Part shown: one piece after another, positions 23,768 through 32,034 of the stretch | Layout: the number at the start of each line of letters is the position of its first letter | Position numbering within the stretch: position 1 is the first letter of the stretch | NCBI GenBank assembly: GCA_016793325.1 | Contig: JAEUKI010000045.1 | Span: 20,357 to 84,356 of the forward strand | Source of the DNA: Myxococcales bacterium | GTDB taxonomy: Bacteria > Myxococcota_A > Polyangia > Polyangiales > Ga0077539 | DNA: 64,000 bases | Direction: 5' to 3' | The notes under the pieces: model-generated | Database searches by the model: none | What the model was told of the DNA's origin: nothing | The model's input: the letters and a program-made list of their open reading frames with translations, nothing else | Translations under genes and position numbers: made by a program

Positions 23768-24952
23768 GTGACGCAGCCCCAGCCACAACCCGCACAGCAA
23801 TCACTCCAGTTTCAGTGCCCGCAGTGCGGTGGTGAAATGATCTTCGACGTCACCGCCGCGGGTCTCAAGTGCAAGTACTGCAAGCACCAGATGGCGGTGC
23901 CGGTTCCTCCCGGGGCGCAGGGGGCTCGCGAAATTCCGCTTCGCGAAGGGTACCAACGCGCGCCGCGCGGCCTCGGCGTCGCGACGGTGAGCTTCCAGTG
24001 CCGCGAGTGCGGCGCGACGGTGAGCACCGCGCCGAACGAGCGCACCGTCACCTGCACGTATTGCGCATCGCACTCGGTCGTGCAGACGCAGCCCGACCCG
24101 AACATGATTCAGCCCGAGACGCTGATCCCGTTTCGCGTCGCCCGAGAAAAAGCAGTCGAGAGCTTCAAATCGTGGCTCGCGGGCCTGTGGTTTCGCCCGT
24201 CCAACTTGAAGAGCATGGCGCAGCTCGAGCAGATCTTCGGCGTGTACGTCCCGTACTGGACGTTCGACGCCGACGTTCACTCGCAGTGGGAGGCCGAGCG
24301 CGGCTGGTACTACTACGAGACCGAGACGTACCAAGAGGTCGAGAACGGCGAGACCGTCACCAAGACGCGCGAGGTTCGTCACACGCGCTGGGAGCCCGCG
24401 TGGGGGCAACGCCAAGACCGCTACGACGACGTGCTCGTGTGCGCGAGCAAGGGCCTTCCCGAAGAGATGGCCAACTCGTTCGCGACCTTCGACACGACGC
24501 ACTTGATGCCGTACGCGCCGGGCTACCTCGCAGGGTGGCGCGCGGAGTCGTACGCGATCGAGCTGCCCGCGGCGTGGGCCAAGGCGCAGAGCACCGTCGA
24601 GAACGGCCAGCAGAGCAAGTGCCGAGGCGACGTCGGCGGCGACGAGGTGCGCGGGCTCGTCGTGCGCAATCAGTACGCGAACGAGACGTTCAAGCACGTG
24701 CTCTTGCCCGTGTACGTCGCGGCGTACCGGTACAACGACAAGCCGTTTCGATTCCTCGTCAACGGACAAACCGGTGAGGTGCGAGGCGACGCGCCGTACT
24801 CGTGGATCAAGATCACGCTCGCGGTGCTCGCGGTCGTCGCGGTGATCGTGGCGCTCGTCCTCGTGTTCGGCGGCGGTGGCGGCGGAGACAGCGCGCTGCT
24901 GTTGCCCTCGACCCACGAGGCGGCCGAGCATGTGCGAAGGGTCGGTGCGTGA
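23768..24952 (+). CDS. YdjG-like double zinc-ribbon membrane protein
   Basis: A 394-residue protein with two TFIIB-type zinc ribbons at the N-terminus: CPQCGG with CKYCKH (residues about 18-42) and CRECGA with CTYC (about 79-98). A beta-rich domain with many Trp and Tyr follows (FGVYVPYWTFDADVHSQWEAE, split here only by description), then a membrane helix at about 345-370 (ITLAVLAVVAVIVALVLVF) and a short Gly-rich tail. The GTG at 23768 places the first ribbon near the N-terminus as expected. Related proteins sit beside SPFH and PspA genes in Firmicutes and help recruit PspA during envelope stress. Divergence from the SPFH gene supports the same partnership here. Confidence 0.8.
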   Translation: MTQPQPQPAQQSLQFQCPQCGGEMIFDVTAAGLKCKYCKHQMAVPVPPGAQGAREIPLREGYQRAPRGLGVATVSFQCRECGATVSTAPNERTVTCTYCASHSVVQTQPDPNMIQPETLIPFRVAREKAVESFKSWLAGLWFRPSNLKSMAQLEQIFGVYVPYWTFDADVHSQWEAERGWYYYETETYQEVENGETVTKTREVRHTRWEPAWGQRQDRYDDVLVCASKGLPEEMANSFATFDTTHLMPYAPGYLAGWRAESYAIELPAAWAKAQSTVENGQQSKCRGDVGGDEVRGLVVRNQYANETFKHVLLPVYVAAYRYNDKPFRFLVNGQTGEVRGDAPYSWIKITLAVLAVVAVIVALVLVFGGGGGGDSALLLPSTHEAAEHVRRVGA

Positions 24953-24979
24953 GCGCCCTCGGGCGTCCGATGGCAAACG

Positions 24980-24995
24980 CCGCAGTGATCTGCGG
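24980..24995 (+). terminator. Hairpin CCGCAG-TGAT-CTGCGG after the zinc-ribbon gene
   Basis: A perfect six-pair stem with a four-base loop, 28 bases after the stop codon. The following bases include a short TTCTTT stretch about 15 bases on but no direct T-tract, so intrinsic termination would be weak. Confidence 0.35.
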
Positions 24996-25092
24996 ACCGT
25001 GTGGTTCTTTCGTACGACGGGCTACGGGACTTGCGCGCGCTCGCCGATTGGGTAGCGTTTGCAACATCGCTTCCTGAGGAGGGGGCAAACCC

Positions 25093-25584
25093 ATGAACGA
25101 GGGTCATCGTCGCTCGAAGACTACTACCGAGACATTTACGCTCGCCGATGGCGTCGTTTGTCTGGTGATTCGCGGCACGCTCTCGCACCTGCACGTCCCG
25201 CAGATCGTCGAGTGGCTCGAGCGCGTCGCGCGCGAGCAAGCGCCGCGAGGGCTCATCATCGACTGCTCGGAGATGGACGCGATCGACCCGGGCGTCGGCG
25301 GTCGGCTCATCGCGCACGCCCGCGAACGAGGCGTGCGGATCGAGCACACCGTCGTGGTGACTCGAGCCTCTGCGGTGCGCGCGCTCGCCGGGGCTGCGGC
25401 CGTGGTGCTCAAGGATCGCGTGGTCGAGTGCGTGTCCAGTCGAGCCGACGCCCTCGCGCTGTTGAGCGCGCGCGTCGGGAGGGCGGGGCGCGTGCGGCAA
25501 CACTCGGGCGAGCAGCCGAAGCCGGGGGCGCTCGCGCTGCCGCAGCCCGCGCAGACGGATCCTGCAAAGCGCTCGGCGGGCTGA
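25093..25584 (+). CDS. STAS domain protein (anti-sigma factor antagonist-like)
   Basis: A 163-residue soluble protein. Residues about 14-115 follow the STAS fold: a beta strand (GVVCLVIRGTLS), a helix (VPQIVEWLERVA), a core strand (GLIIDCSEMDAIDPGVGGRLI) and a closing helix with LKDRVVECVSSRADALALL. In SpoIIAA-type proteins a Ser or Thr at the start of the second helix is phosphorylated; the equivalent here is Pro-Gly-Val-Gly, so classic phospho-control may be absent. The C-terminal 45 residues are low-complexity. A very strong ribosome site (GAGGAGGGGG) lies just before the ATG. No partner kinase or sigma factor is nearby. Confidence 0.65.
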   Translation: MNEGHRRSKTTTETFTLADGVVCLVIRGTLSHLHVPQIVEWLERVAREQAPRGLIIDCSEMDAIDPGVGGRLIAHARERGVRIEHTVVVTRASAVRALAGAAAVVLKDRVVECVSSRADALALLSARVGRAGRVRQHSGEQPKPGALALPQPAQTDPAKRSAG

Positions 25585-25609
25585 CGCGCTTCGAGCGGGC
25601 TGCGGTCCC

Positions 25610-27253
25610 GTGCGATGCTCTCGGGTCGTGACACCGAGCGCAACGTTCACTTCGGTCGAGACACTGGCAGGCGAGGGGCGGACTCGCGCGGGGCGCTTGG
25701 CGGCGCTCGTGCTCGCGTTCGTCGTGCTGCTGATCGCGCGCGACGCGTCGGCGATCAATCAGCCGGACGGGACGCCCATCCCTGCGACGATGGGGCTGCA
25801 GAGTATTTTCACGGCGCGAGGCGAGAGCATCGACGCGCTCAGGGACGCGGGCGTGACGCCCGAGCGGTTCGTTCCGGGGTGCAGGCTCACGTTTACGCTC
25901 GTGTCGCGCGGGCCCGCGACGTTTCGCAATTCGTTCGGCTGGTACAACGTGACGGGGAGCGCGCCGGCCGAGTCGGATCTGCACGTCTTGATTCCGTGTG
26001 ACGCGCCGCAAGGGACGGTGGCGACGCTCGATCTGTCGCGAGAGCCCGCGTATCGCGGCGGAGAAATCGCGTTCTTTCTTCGCACGCCCGAGGACGGAGC
26101 GAGCGGGACGTGTTCGGGCGGCGACTGTTGTGGCCGCATCGGCCACCCGGGCCGGACGTACTACTCCGAGCGACGGTTCAACCCCGACAGCGTGGCCTCG
26201 GGCGGAACGGGCTACATCCACCTGCTCACGTACGACTCGCGCGCGACGCGAGACGCGTTCTACTTCGCGTGGGAGGACCTCTTTCGCGGCGGCGACAACA
26301 ACTTCACGGACTTCGTCGCGCTCGTGAGCAACATCGTGTGCTCGGGCGCTGGCGCGCCCTGTTCGACGGGGATGCGAGGCGTCTGTGGACAGGGCGTGCA
26401 GCAGTGCCGCGCGGGGATGCTCGCGTGCGTTCCCACGATCGCGCCGTCCGCCGAGCGGTGCGACGGCGTCGACAACGACTGCAACGGAACGACCGACGAC
26501 GGCATGGGACTCTGTCCCAGGGGAGAAGTGTGCGACCGCGGCGTGTGCGTCCCGCCGTGCCTCGAGCGCGCGTGCTTCGTGGGCTTTCGCTGCACCGATC
26601 GCGGGACGTGCGTCGAGGACGCGTGCGTCGGGGTGATGTGCAACGAGGGCCAGCGCTGCGAGAGCGGCCGATGCGTCGGGGTGTGCGACGGCATTCGGTG
26701 CCCCATCGACCAGGTGTGCCGCGCGGGGCGGTGCGTCGATGGCTGCGCCGGCGTCACGTGCGACAGCGATCAAGTGTGCGTCGGGGGAACGTGCGTCCCT
26801 CGCTGTCAGTGCCGAAGGTGCGCCGCGAGCGAGACGTGCCAGGCGGACGGGCGCTGCGTCCCGACGAGCTGCGCGATGATTTCGTGTGCCGCGGGCCAGC
26901 GGTGCGTCAGCGGCGCGTGTCGCGACGCGTGCGACGGGGCCGTGTGTCCGCGCGGCGAGCGGTGCGTGATGGGCGCGTGCGTCGCCGAGCCCGCGGCGGA
27001 CGGCGGCGCTTCGAGCGACGCGGCGACGGACAGCGGCGCGACGATGATGGACGGCGGCGTTTCACCGGGTGACAGCGGCGCGGCGATGGACGTCACGACG
27101 GACGTTCGGCGCCCGTCTCTCATCGTGGACGGCGGCAATCGCGGCTGCGGCTGCCGCGTGCTCGCGCCGACGCGCGCGGGTGCGAATGGGCGTTGGGCGC
27201 TCGCGATGGTGTTGCTCGCGCTCGCCGCCGCGATTCACGGACGGCGGCAGTAG
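25610..27253 (+). CDS. Secreted DUF4114/Cys-rich repeat protein with C-terminal anchor
   Basis: A 547-residue exported protein. The signal helix (LAALVLAFVVLLIARDASA) is followed by a beta-rich region to about residue 240 with the DUF4114 hallmark YIHLLTYDSRATRDAFYFAW then EDLFRGGDNNFTDFV. Residues about 245-450 carry a Met-in/stigma-type DNDCNG motif (CDGVDNDCNGTTDDG) and at least seven short Cys-rich repeats of the form CxxGxxCxxGxC. A Ser/Asp/Gly linker, GCGCRV, a membrane helix (ALAMVLLALAAAI) and HGRRQ follow, matching the MYXO-CTERM layout. The ATG at 25610 is used; a GTG at 25628 is an alternative. The end overlaps a convergent gene by 19 bases. A surface or matrix protein is likely. 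Confidence 0.75.
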   Translation: MRCSRVVTPSATFTSVETLAGEGRTRAGRLAALVLAFVVLLIARDASAINQPDGTPIPATMGLQSIFTARGESIDALRDAGVTPERFVPGCRLTFTLVSRGPATFRNSFGWYNVTGSAPAESDLHVLIPCDAPQGTVATLDLSREPAYRGGEIAFFLRTPEDGASGTCSGGDCCGRIGHPGRTYYSERRFNPDSVASGGTGYIHLLTYDSRATRDAFYFAWEDLFRGGDNNFTDFVALVSNIVCSGAGAPCSTGMRGVCGQGVQQCRAGMLACVPTIAPSAERCDGVDNDCNGTTDDGMGLCPRGEVCDRGVCVPPCLERACFVGFRCTDRGTCVEDACVGVMCNEGQRCESGRCVGVCDGIRCPIDQVCRAGRCVDGCAGVTCDSDQVCVGGTCVPRCQCRRCAASETCQADGRCVPTSCAMISCAAGQRCVSGACRDACDGAVCPRGERCVMGACVAEPAADGGASSDAATDSGATMMDGGVSPGDSGAAMDVTTDVRRPSLIVDGGNRGCGCRVLAPTRAGANGRWALAMVLLALAAAIHGRRQ

Positions 27254-27870
27254 CGCTGCACAGCGCTTCGCCCGGGGAACAGCTCGCACGCCCACGGCGT
27301 GGGGTCGCACGGGCAGTCCGCGGTCGTGGTGCACGGCGCGGTGCAGTAGTTGTTGATGTTGCCCTGAAATCGCTGGCAGATGAGCGGATCGCCGCCGCAC
27401 GATTGGTCGAACAGACAAGACTGTCCGATGCGCGGATTGAGACCACTCCTCATGCACGGGACCCCTGTGTCGACGACGCCGCTGTCTTGGGTCGGGGGCA
27501 CCATCTGGCATTGCTCGGATACGCATCCGATGCAGGGGCCGCCGCACGTCGTCGTGCACGGTCCCGTGAAGCACTGAACGCATCCGGCGCTGGGCGGGAC
27601 GCTCCTGCACTCTTGGACGCACTCGGCGACGGGGACTTGCTCGCCTTGCTCGGCGGCACACTGTGAGATTCTCTGGCAAATCTCAGCGCATCCGACGCTC
27701 GATCCTCCGTCCGATGTCGGCGGGATCGTCGTGCTGTCCGCGACGCTGCCGTCCATCGAGGTCGGCGGCTGCATCGTCGGTGGTGGAAAGCACGCGCTGA
27801 TCGCGAGGGTCGTCACGGTGCCGAGGACGCGCGCGATCGCGCTCGTGTTGGTTCGCTGGTGTCGTTGCAT
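27235..27870 (-). CDS. Cys-rich lipoprotein, unknown function
   Basis: A 211-residue lipoprotein with the lipobox ISAC at about residue 23, followed by a Pro/Thr/Ser/Asp stretch. Residues about 55-125 hold closely spaced Cys pairs (CAEICQRISQCAAEQG, CVQCFTGPCTTTCGG, CIGCVSEQC). A second Cys cluster comes near the C-terminus. Such patterns are common in myxobacterial surface lipoproteins and suggest a disulfide-stabilised domain. No family recognised. It overlaps the convergent Cys-rich gene by 19 bases. Confidence 0.65.
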   Translation of the reverse strand: MQRHQRTNTSAIARVLGTVTTLAISACFPPPTMQPPTSMDGSVADSTTIPPTSDGGSSVGCAEICQRISQCAAEQGEQVPVAECVQECRSVPPSAGCVQCFTGPCTTTCGGPCIGCVSEQCQMVPPTQDSGVVDTGVPCMRSGLNPRIGQSCLFDQSCGGDPLICQRFQGNINNYCTAPCTTTADCPCDPTPWACELFPGRSAVQRYCRRP

Positions 27871-27942
27871 AGGTGCTCTGTCGCCTCTCTTGGTTGCCCT
27901 CGTGCGACGCGCCCCGCGCCGAAATGCTTCGCGACGACGACG

Positions 27943-27956
27943 TCGAACAAGTTCGA
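27943..27956. promoter_or_regulatory. Palindrome TCGAAC-AA-GTTCGA upstream of the histidine kinase gene
   Basis: A perfect 6-2-6 inverted repeat in the 186-base divergent gap, about 100 bases before the kinase start and 73 bases before the lipoprotein start. It shares the GTTCGA/TCGAAC half-site with the palindrome at 23662-23680 but in the opposite order. Confidence 0.25.
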
Positions 27957-28056
27957 GGTTTCGCTGGACGCCCGTCGAAATGCAGCGCGTCGCGCGTCGC
28001 GTTGGCTCGATCTCCGCGTCGCTCCGTCTATGGTCGAGCAACGGCCAGGCGAAGCC

Positions 28057-29394
28057 ATGCAACAGAGCGAACCGTCGTATCTCGAGAGGGCGATCGAACG
28101 AGCGTTTTCACCGCTCCCGTCGTTGCAGCCGCGCGCCGAGACGTGGCCGCAGTACGCCAATCGTCGCGCGTCGCACGTCGCGATCGGTCTCGGGTCCGTG
28201 GGCGCGCTCCTCGGGCTCGCGTGGTGGCCGGTGAGCGCTTTGTTGCACTCGGCCGCGCAGCGGCGAGCGCTCGACCTCGCGCGGGTCCTCGGGGTGCTCG
28301 TCGCGCTCGCGCTCGTCGTCGCGATGCGTCGCTCGACCTTCGTTCGCGCGCGGGCCACGGGGTTCTCGCTCGTCGCGCTCGGGCTCGTCGCGCTCGCGAC
28401 GCTCGCGTCGGTGACGTTGTCTCGCGCCCCGTCCGATCCGCTGCGGGCCTCGATGGCGCTGCTCGCGTTCGCGACGGTGCCGCTCTTGCTGCCGCTTCGA
28501 TCGCGGGTCGTCGCGACGCTCGCGTTCTCGTTGGCGTCGCTCGCCGCGATGGCGATCGACCTCGATCGATCGGCGATCGGCGCGGCGATCAGCGCGCACT
28601 CGCTCGCGGCGCTGCTCTCGGTCGCGACGGGCTCCGCGATCGAGCGCAGCGAGCGAGCGCTCTTCGAGCAACGCGTGGAGACCGAGCGACATCGCGCGCG
28701 TATCGCGTCCTACGCCGACTCGCTCGGCGCGCGCCTCGGCGACCTCGAACGGGAGCACTCCGCGCGCGCGATCGAGTACGAAGACGAGCGAAAGAGCCTC
28801 GCGCGCGAGCTGCACGACGAGCTCGCGCACGTTCAGCTCGGGCTCCGCATCGAGCTCGACCTCATGCGCGGAGAGCGCGACCACGCGTCGCTCGCGAGCG
28901 GGATCGCGTCGATGCAACGACTGCTGGACCTGCTGATCGAACGAACGCGCTCGATGCTGGTGCGCCTGCGCCCTACGCTCGTCGACGAGCTCGGGTTCGA
29001 GGGCGCCGTTCGTGCGCTCGTCGAGGACGCTTCGAACAAGACGCCCGCGCGCCTGTCGCTCGAGCTGTCGACGGACGCCGCGTCGAGATTGCACGGGCCG
29101 AGCGCACTCCACGCGTTTCGGATCGTGCAAGAGGGGCTCGTCAACGCGGTGAGGCACGCGCGGGCGTCGAACATTCGGATCGCGGTGCTCGAGGCAGAGC
29201 GCGCGGTGCTGCTTCGGGTCGAAGACGACGGCGTGGGAATCTCGGGACCAACGAAGGAGCTCGCGTTCGGTCTCGCGGGCGTGCGCGAGCGCGCCGAGGC
29301 GCTGCGCGGCGAGCTCGAGATCGGCGCTCGCGCGGAGGGAGGGACGTCCCTGCGCGTCACGCTCCCGCTCGATTCGCTGGGAGCTGCGTCGTGA
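28057..29394 (+). CDS. NarL-family sensor histidine kinase
   Basis: A 445-residue membrane sensor. The N-terminal region has about six hydrophobic helices up to residue 210 with little periplasmic sequence, so it probably senses a signal within or at the membrane. A coiled coil leads to the HisKA_3 dimerisation domain with the phospho-acceptor His253 in ARELHDELAHVQ. The ATPase domain has the N-box EGLVNAVRHARASNI and DDGVGI. The ATG at 28057 has an upstream AGGCGA; an ATG at 28030 is an alternative. Its stop overlaps the GTG of the response regulator gene, giving a coupled pair. The input signal and targets are unknown. Confidence 0.9.
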   Translation: MQQSEPSYLERAIERAFSPLPSLQPRAETWPQYANRRASHVAIGLGSVGALLGLAWWPVSALLHSAAQRRALDLARVLGVLVALALVVAMRRSTFVRARATGFSLVALGLVALATLASVTLSRAPSDPLRASMALLAFATVPLLLPLRSRVVATLAFSLASLAAMAIDLDRSAIGAAISAHSLAALLSVATGSAIERSERALFEQRVETERHRARIASYADSLGARLGDLEREHSARAIEYEDERKSLARELHDELAHVQLGLRIELDLMRGERDHASLASGIASMQRLLDLLIERTRSMLVRLRPTLVDELGFEGAVRALVEDASNKTPARLSLELSTDAASRLHGPSALHAFRIVQEGLVNAVRHARASNIRIAVLEAERAVLLRVEDDGVGISGPTKELAFGLAGVRERAEALRGELEIGARAEGGTSLRVTLPLDSLGAAS

Positions 29395-30017
29395 CCGACG
29401 AGACCGACGAGCCCATCTCGGTCGCGCTCGTCGACGATCACGAGATCGTCCGCGAGGGCCTTCGGCGCGTGTTCGAGCGCGCCGGCGACATCGATCTTCG
29501 CGCCACGTTCAGCGAGGCCAACGCCCTCTTGCGCGCGCTTCCGACGCTCGTGTGCGAGGTGTTGGTGCTCGACCTCACGCTCCCGAGCCGCGGGGGCATC
29601 GAGCTCTTGCGCGTCGTGCGCGCCGAGCGAAGCGACCTCGCCGTGATCGTGTTCACGGCGTGGCCGAGCGGACCGTTCGCAGAGTCGACGCTGCAGGCCG
29701 GGGCCCGCGCGTTCGTCGCGAAGGGGGGATCGACGGACGAGCTCGTCGAGGCGATCCGCGCTTGTCGCTCGGGACCGCGTCGCGCGCCGACGCCCCGCTA
29801 TCGCCGCGCGGCCTCGGCGTTCGAGCGGTTGAGTCCACGCGAGCGGCAGGTGTTTTCGCTGCTCGTTCGGGGCAAATCCGCGACCGAGATCGCGACGGAC
29901 CTGCGGCTGTCGTTGAGCACCGTGAGCACGTTCGTCGGTCACATTCGCGCGAAGCTCGGCGTCGAGTCGATCGCCGAGATGGTCCGCTACGCAGTGCGCG
30001 AAGGGCTCATCGAGTGA
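29391..30017 (+). CDS. NarL/FixJ-type response regulator
   Basis: A 208-residue regulator. The receiver domain (residues 10-125) has the acidic pair in LVDDHE, the phospho-acceptor Asp61 in VLDLTLPSRGG and the lysine in FVAKGG. The C-terminal LuxR-type helix-turn-helix is LSPRERQVFSLLVRGK followed by EIATDLRLSLSTVSTFVGHI. The GTG start overlaps the kinase stop (GTGA). It should bind DNA as a phosphorylated dimer, activated by the adjacent kinase. The convergent PEGA protein gene ends seven bases away. Confidence 0.93.
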   Translation: MTDETDEPISVALVDDHEIVREGLRRVFERAGDIDLRATFSEANALLRALPTLVCEVLVLDLTLPSRGGIELLRVVRAERSDLAVIVFTAWPSGPFAESTLQAGARAFVAKGGSTDELVEAIRACRSGPRRAPTPRYRRAASAFERLSPRERQVFSLLVRGKSATEIATDLRLSLSTVSTFVGHIRAKLGVESIAEMVRYAVREGLIE

Positions 30018-30024
30018 GCGGTGC

Positions 30025-30966
30025 TCAAAATACTGGGTCGCCCCAGCGGTCCGGAGGGAGCGGCGGATCCGCCGTGGGACGAAGCTCGCGCCAGAGAAAA
30101 TACCCGCCGATCGAGAGCCCGGTCGCGGCCACGACGCCGATCGTGGGGCCGAGCCAGAGCCAGTGGTTGGTCCTCGGGCGCTGAAGCACCGCGTCGACGC
30201 GGACGACGCCCGTTCCGCCCACGCGCACGGTGCGCTCGAGCGTGACGAACCCGTCCGCGGCGATCGTGACGCGGTGAACGCCGGTCGTGGCCCGTTGTTC
30301 GATCGCGCCAGTGCCGACGAAGGTCCCGTCGATGCTCACGCGCGCGGTCGGGACCGAAGGCTCGACGCGAAGCCGCGCGGTGTCCACGACGGGCGAGAGC
30401 GTGATCGAGAGGGTGTCTCGCGCGCCGGACGCGAGCTGAAGCTCCCTTCGTTCGGAGCGAAATCCGTCGAGCCCGAGCTCGATCACACGTCGCCCCGGGT
30501 CGAGCTCGATCACGCCGTTGGCGATTCGCGCGGGCTGTCCGTCCACCGTCACGACGGCGCTCGACGGTCGGACGACGAGCGTCACCCGCGCGATGGACTG
30601 CTCCAGGGTGACGAGCTCTGCGCGCGCGGCTTCGACGCGATCTGCCGGAGTATTTCCTGGGTTTTGGAGGTATCGACGGACGCAGTCGGCCGCGTCGAGG
30701 TACCGGCCGAGCCCGCGGTACGCGAACGCGAGGTTGAAGAGCGCCACGGGCGCAGGGTTGAGTCGATAGCTCTCTTCGAAGAGCGCTGCGGCGACGGCGA
30801 AGCGCGACTCGCCGAGCGCGACGACGCCGCGGTTGAAGCGCTCGCGCGCCGCGGGTTCGTCCGACGGCGGCGCGATGCTCGTTGCCTGCGCGAGTGCCAT
30901 CGACGGTTGAAGGACGACCGCGCCCGCGAGGGCCGACAACAACAGCGTCGTTTGATTGAAGGCCAT
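30025..30966 (-). CDS. PEGA/TPR exported membrane-anchored protein
   Basis: A 313-residue protein with a signal peptide cleaved near ALAQ (residue 27). Residues about 40-105 are TPR-like (RFNRGVVALGESRFAVAAALF, shortened here to the first half of the repeat; then NLAFAYRGLGRYLDAA). Two PEGA domains follow (about 135-195 and 205-270), seen in VTVDGQPARIANG with RVIELGLDGF and VSIDGTFVGTG with HRVTIAADGF. A membrane helix (WLGPTIGVVAATGLSIGGYF) lies near the C-terminus. Proteins of this type are abundant in myxobacteria and probably bind the cell envelope or polysaccharide. It starts eight bases after the preceding lipoprotein gene's stop, so both are likely one transcript. Confidence 0.75.
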   Translation of the reverse strand: MAFNQTTLLLSALAGAVVLQPSMALAQATSIAPPSDEPAARERFNRGVVALGESRFAVAAALFEESYRLNPAPVALFNLAFAYRGLGRYLDAADCVRRYLQNPGNTPADRVEAARAELVTLEQSIARVTLVVRPSSAVVTVDGQPARIANGVIELDPGRRVIELGLDGFRSERRELQLASGARDTLSITLSPVVDTARLRVEPSVPTARVSIDGTFVGTGAIEQRATTGVHRVTIAADGFVTLERTVRVGGTGVVRVDAVLQRPRTNHWLWLGPTIGVVAATGLSIGGYFLWRELRPTADPPLPPDRWGDPVF

Positions 30967-30974
30967 GAAATCAA

Positions 30975-31547
30975 TCACTCTCGGGCCGTGAGAGACGCGT
31001 CTGGCGTGTAGTCGGGCAGTCGCTCTTGAACGACGAGCGGCGCGCAGCGCGCCTCGCCGCCGAAGACCGCGCAGGACTCGGCGCTCGTGCATCGCGCGCT
31101 GGTCGCGGAGGAGCCGCACAGGTCGGCGAACGCAAGGTCGACGGACACCGTTCGCTCTTCCGTCAATCGAACGAGCGCGCGCGCGGTGACGTACGATCGC
31201 GTCGTTCCGTCGGCGTTGGCGACGAACATCGTCGATTCGACGCGCAGCGCGCGCGAGGTGAGCGCGGACGCTCGGGCGTCGACGGGGGCGACCACGACGG
31301 TTCCAGGAAATCGCAGCCCCGCAGTCCCGCCCCCGATGATGTACTCGCGCGTCGCGAAGTCCGTCGCCCCCGGCTCGTCCCACCGAAGCGCCAACGTCAC
31401 TCGACGGATGCGCGCGGCGTCGACGTCCGTCGAAAATCGCAGGACGACTGCGGTCGCGGGCCTCGGCGCGCAGCTCGCGACCGCGCTCAGCATCGCGATC
31501 GCGAGCGGGCTCCACGCGAGCCGCGAGACCGCCGTCGTCACTGACAT
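30975..31547 (-). CDS. Lipoprotein, unknown function
   Basis: A 190-residue lipoprotein with lipobox VASC at about residue 26. The rest is a beta-rich domain (TLALRWDEPG, GLRFPGTVVVAP, RALRVESTMFVANADG) with a Cys-containing C-terminal section. The pattern is that of many myxobacterial lipoproteins that pair with PEGA proteins. Its start overlaps the end of the next upstream gene by ten bases. No recognised family. Confidence 0.6.
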   Translation of the reverse strand: MSVTTAVSRLAWSPLAIAMLSAVASCAPRPATAVVLRFSTDVDAARIRRVTLALRWDEPGATDFATREYIIGGGTAGLRFPGTVVVAPVDARASALTSRALRVESTMFVANADGTTRSYVTARALVRLTEERTVSVDLAFADLCGSSATSARCTSAESCAVFGGEARCAPLVVQERLPDYTPDASLTARE

Positions 31548-32020
31548 TGATCTTGGCCAGAGACGCTTCGCGCCGCTGCGCCTGCGCAGGTCAGCGTGCA
31601 CGAGCCTGCGCCGCGACAGTCGACGTTGCACGAGCCCGTACACGCGATCGTGCACGTCGCGCCGCCGTTGCAGTTGACGTTGGAGCTCGGGCCCACGCGC
31701 ACTGAACACGACGTGTTGTTGCACGTGATGTTGTTGCTGTTGGCGCCTTCGTGGTTGCAGCCGCCGCCCGGACCGCACGTCACGTTGCAAGAGTCCTGAC
31801 AGCGCGTCGCGCACGTGGCGTTGCTCCCGCACACGAAATTGCCGCTGCGCATGACGTTCCACGAACAGTTCGCGCCGTTGGTGCAGCTGCACGTGTCCGC
31901 CGCGGGGCTGACGCAGTTGCAGCCCGGGCCGGGGCACGCGGAGACGGGCGCTCCGCAGCCCGCGAGCCATCCGAACCAAACGACCGAAGCGAGCGAAGCG
32001 AGCGTCCTTGCGATGTTCAT
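31538..32020 (-). CDS. Asn/Cys-rich lipoprotein
   Basis: A 160-residue lipoprotein starting MNIARTLASLASVVWFGW with lipobox LAGC. The body is a series of Cys-rich short repeats rich in Asn, Gly, Ser and Thr (for example CNVTCGPGGGC, NITCNNTSC, CNGGATCTIACTGSC), a pattern compatible with a small disulfide-bonded beta-helix. An in-frame GTG at 32038 overlaps the glmU stop (GTGA) and could be a coupled alternative start; I prefer the ATG at 32020 because it begins the signal peptide. Function unknown. Confidence 0.6.
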   Translation of the reverse strand: MNIARTLASLASVVWFGWLAGCGAPVSACPGPGCNCVSPAADTCSCTNGANCSWNVMRSGNFVCGSNATCATRCQDSCNVTCGPGGGCNHEGANSNNITCNNTSCSVRVGPSSNVNCNGGATCTIACTGSCNVDCRGAGSCTLTCAGAAARSVSGQDQCQ

Positions 32021-32034
32021 GCTGCTCGAGTGTG

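Noticed and set aside
27943..27956. LexA box
   Set aside because: The GAAC and GTTC halves are separated by two bases; the Gram-positive type LexA site needs four, and the neighbours are not SOS genes.
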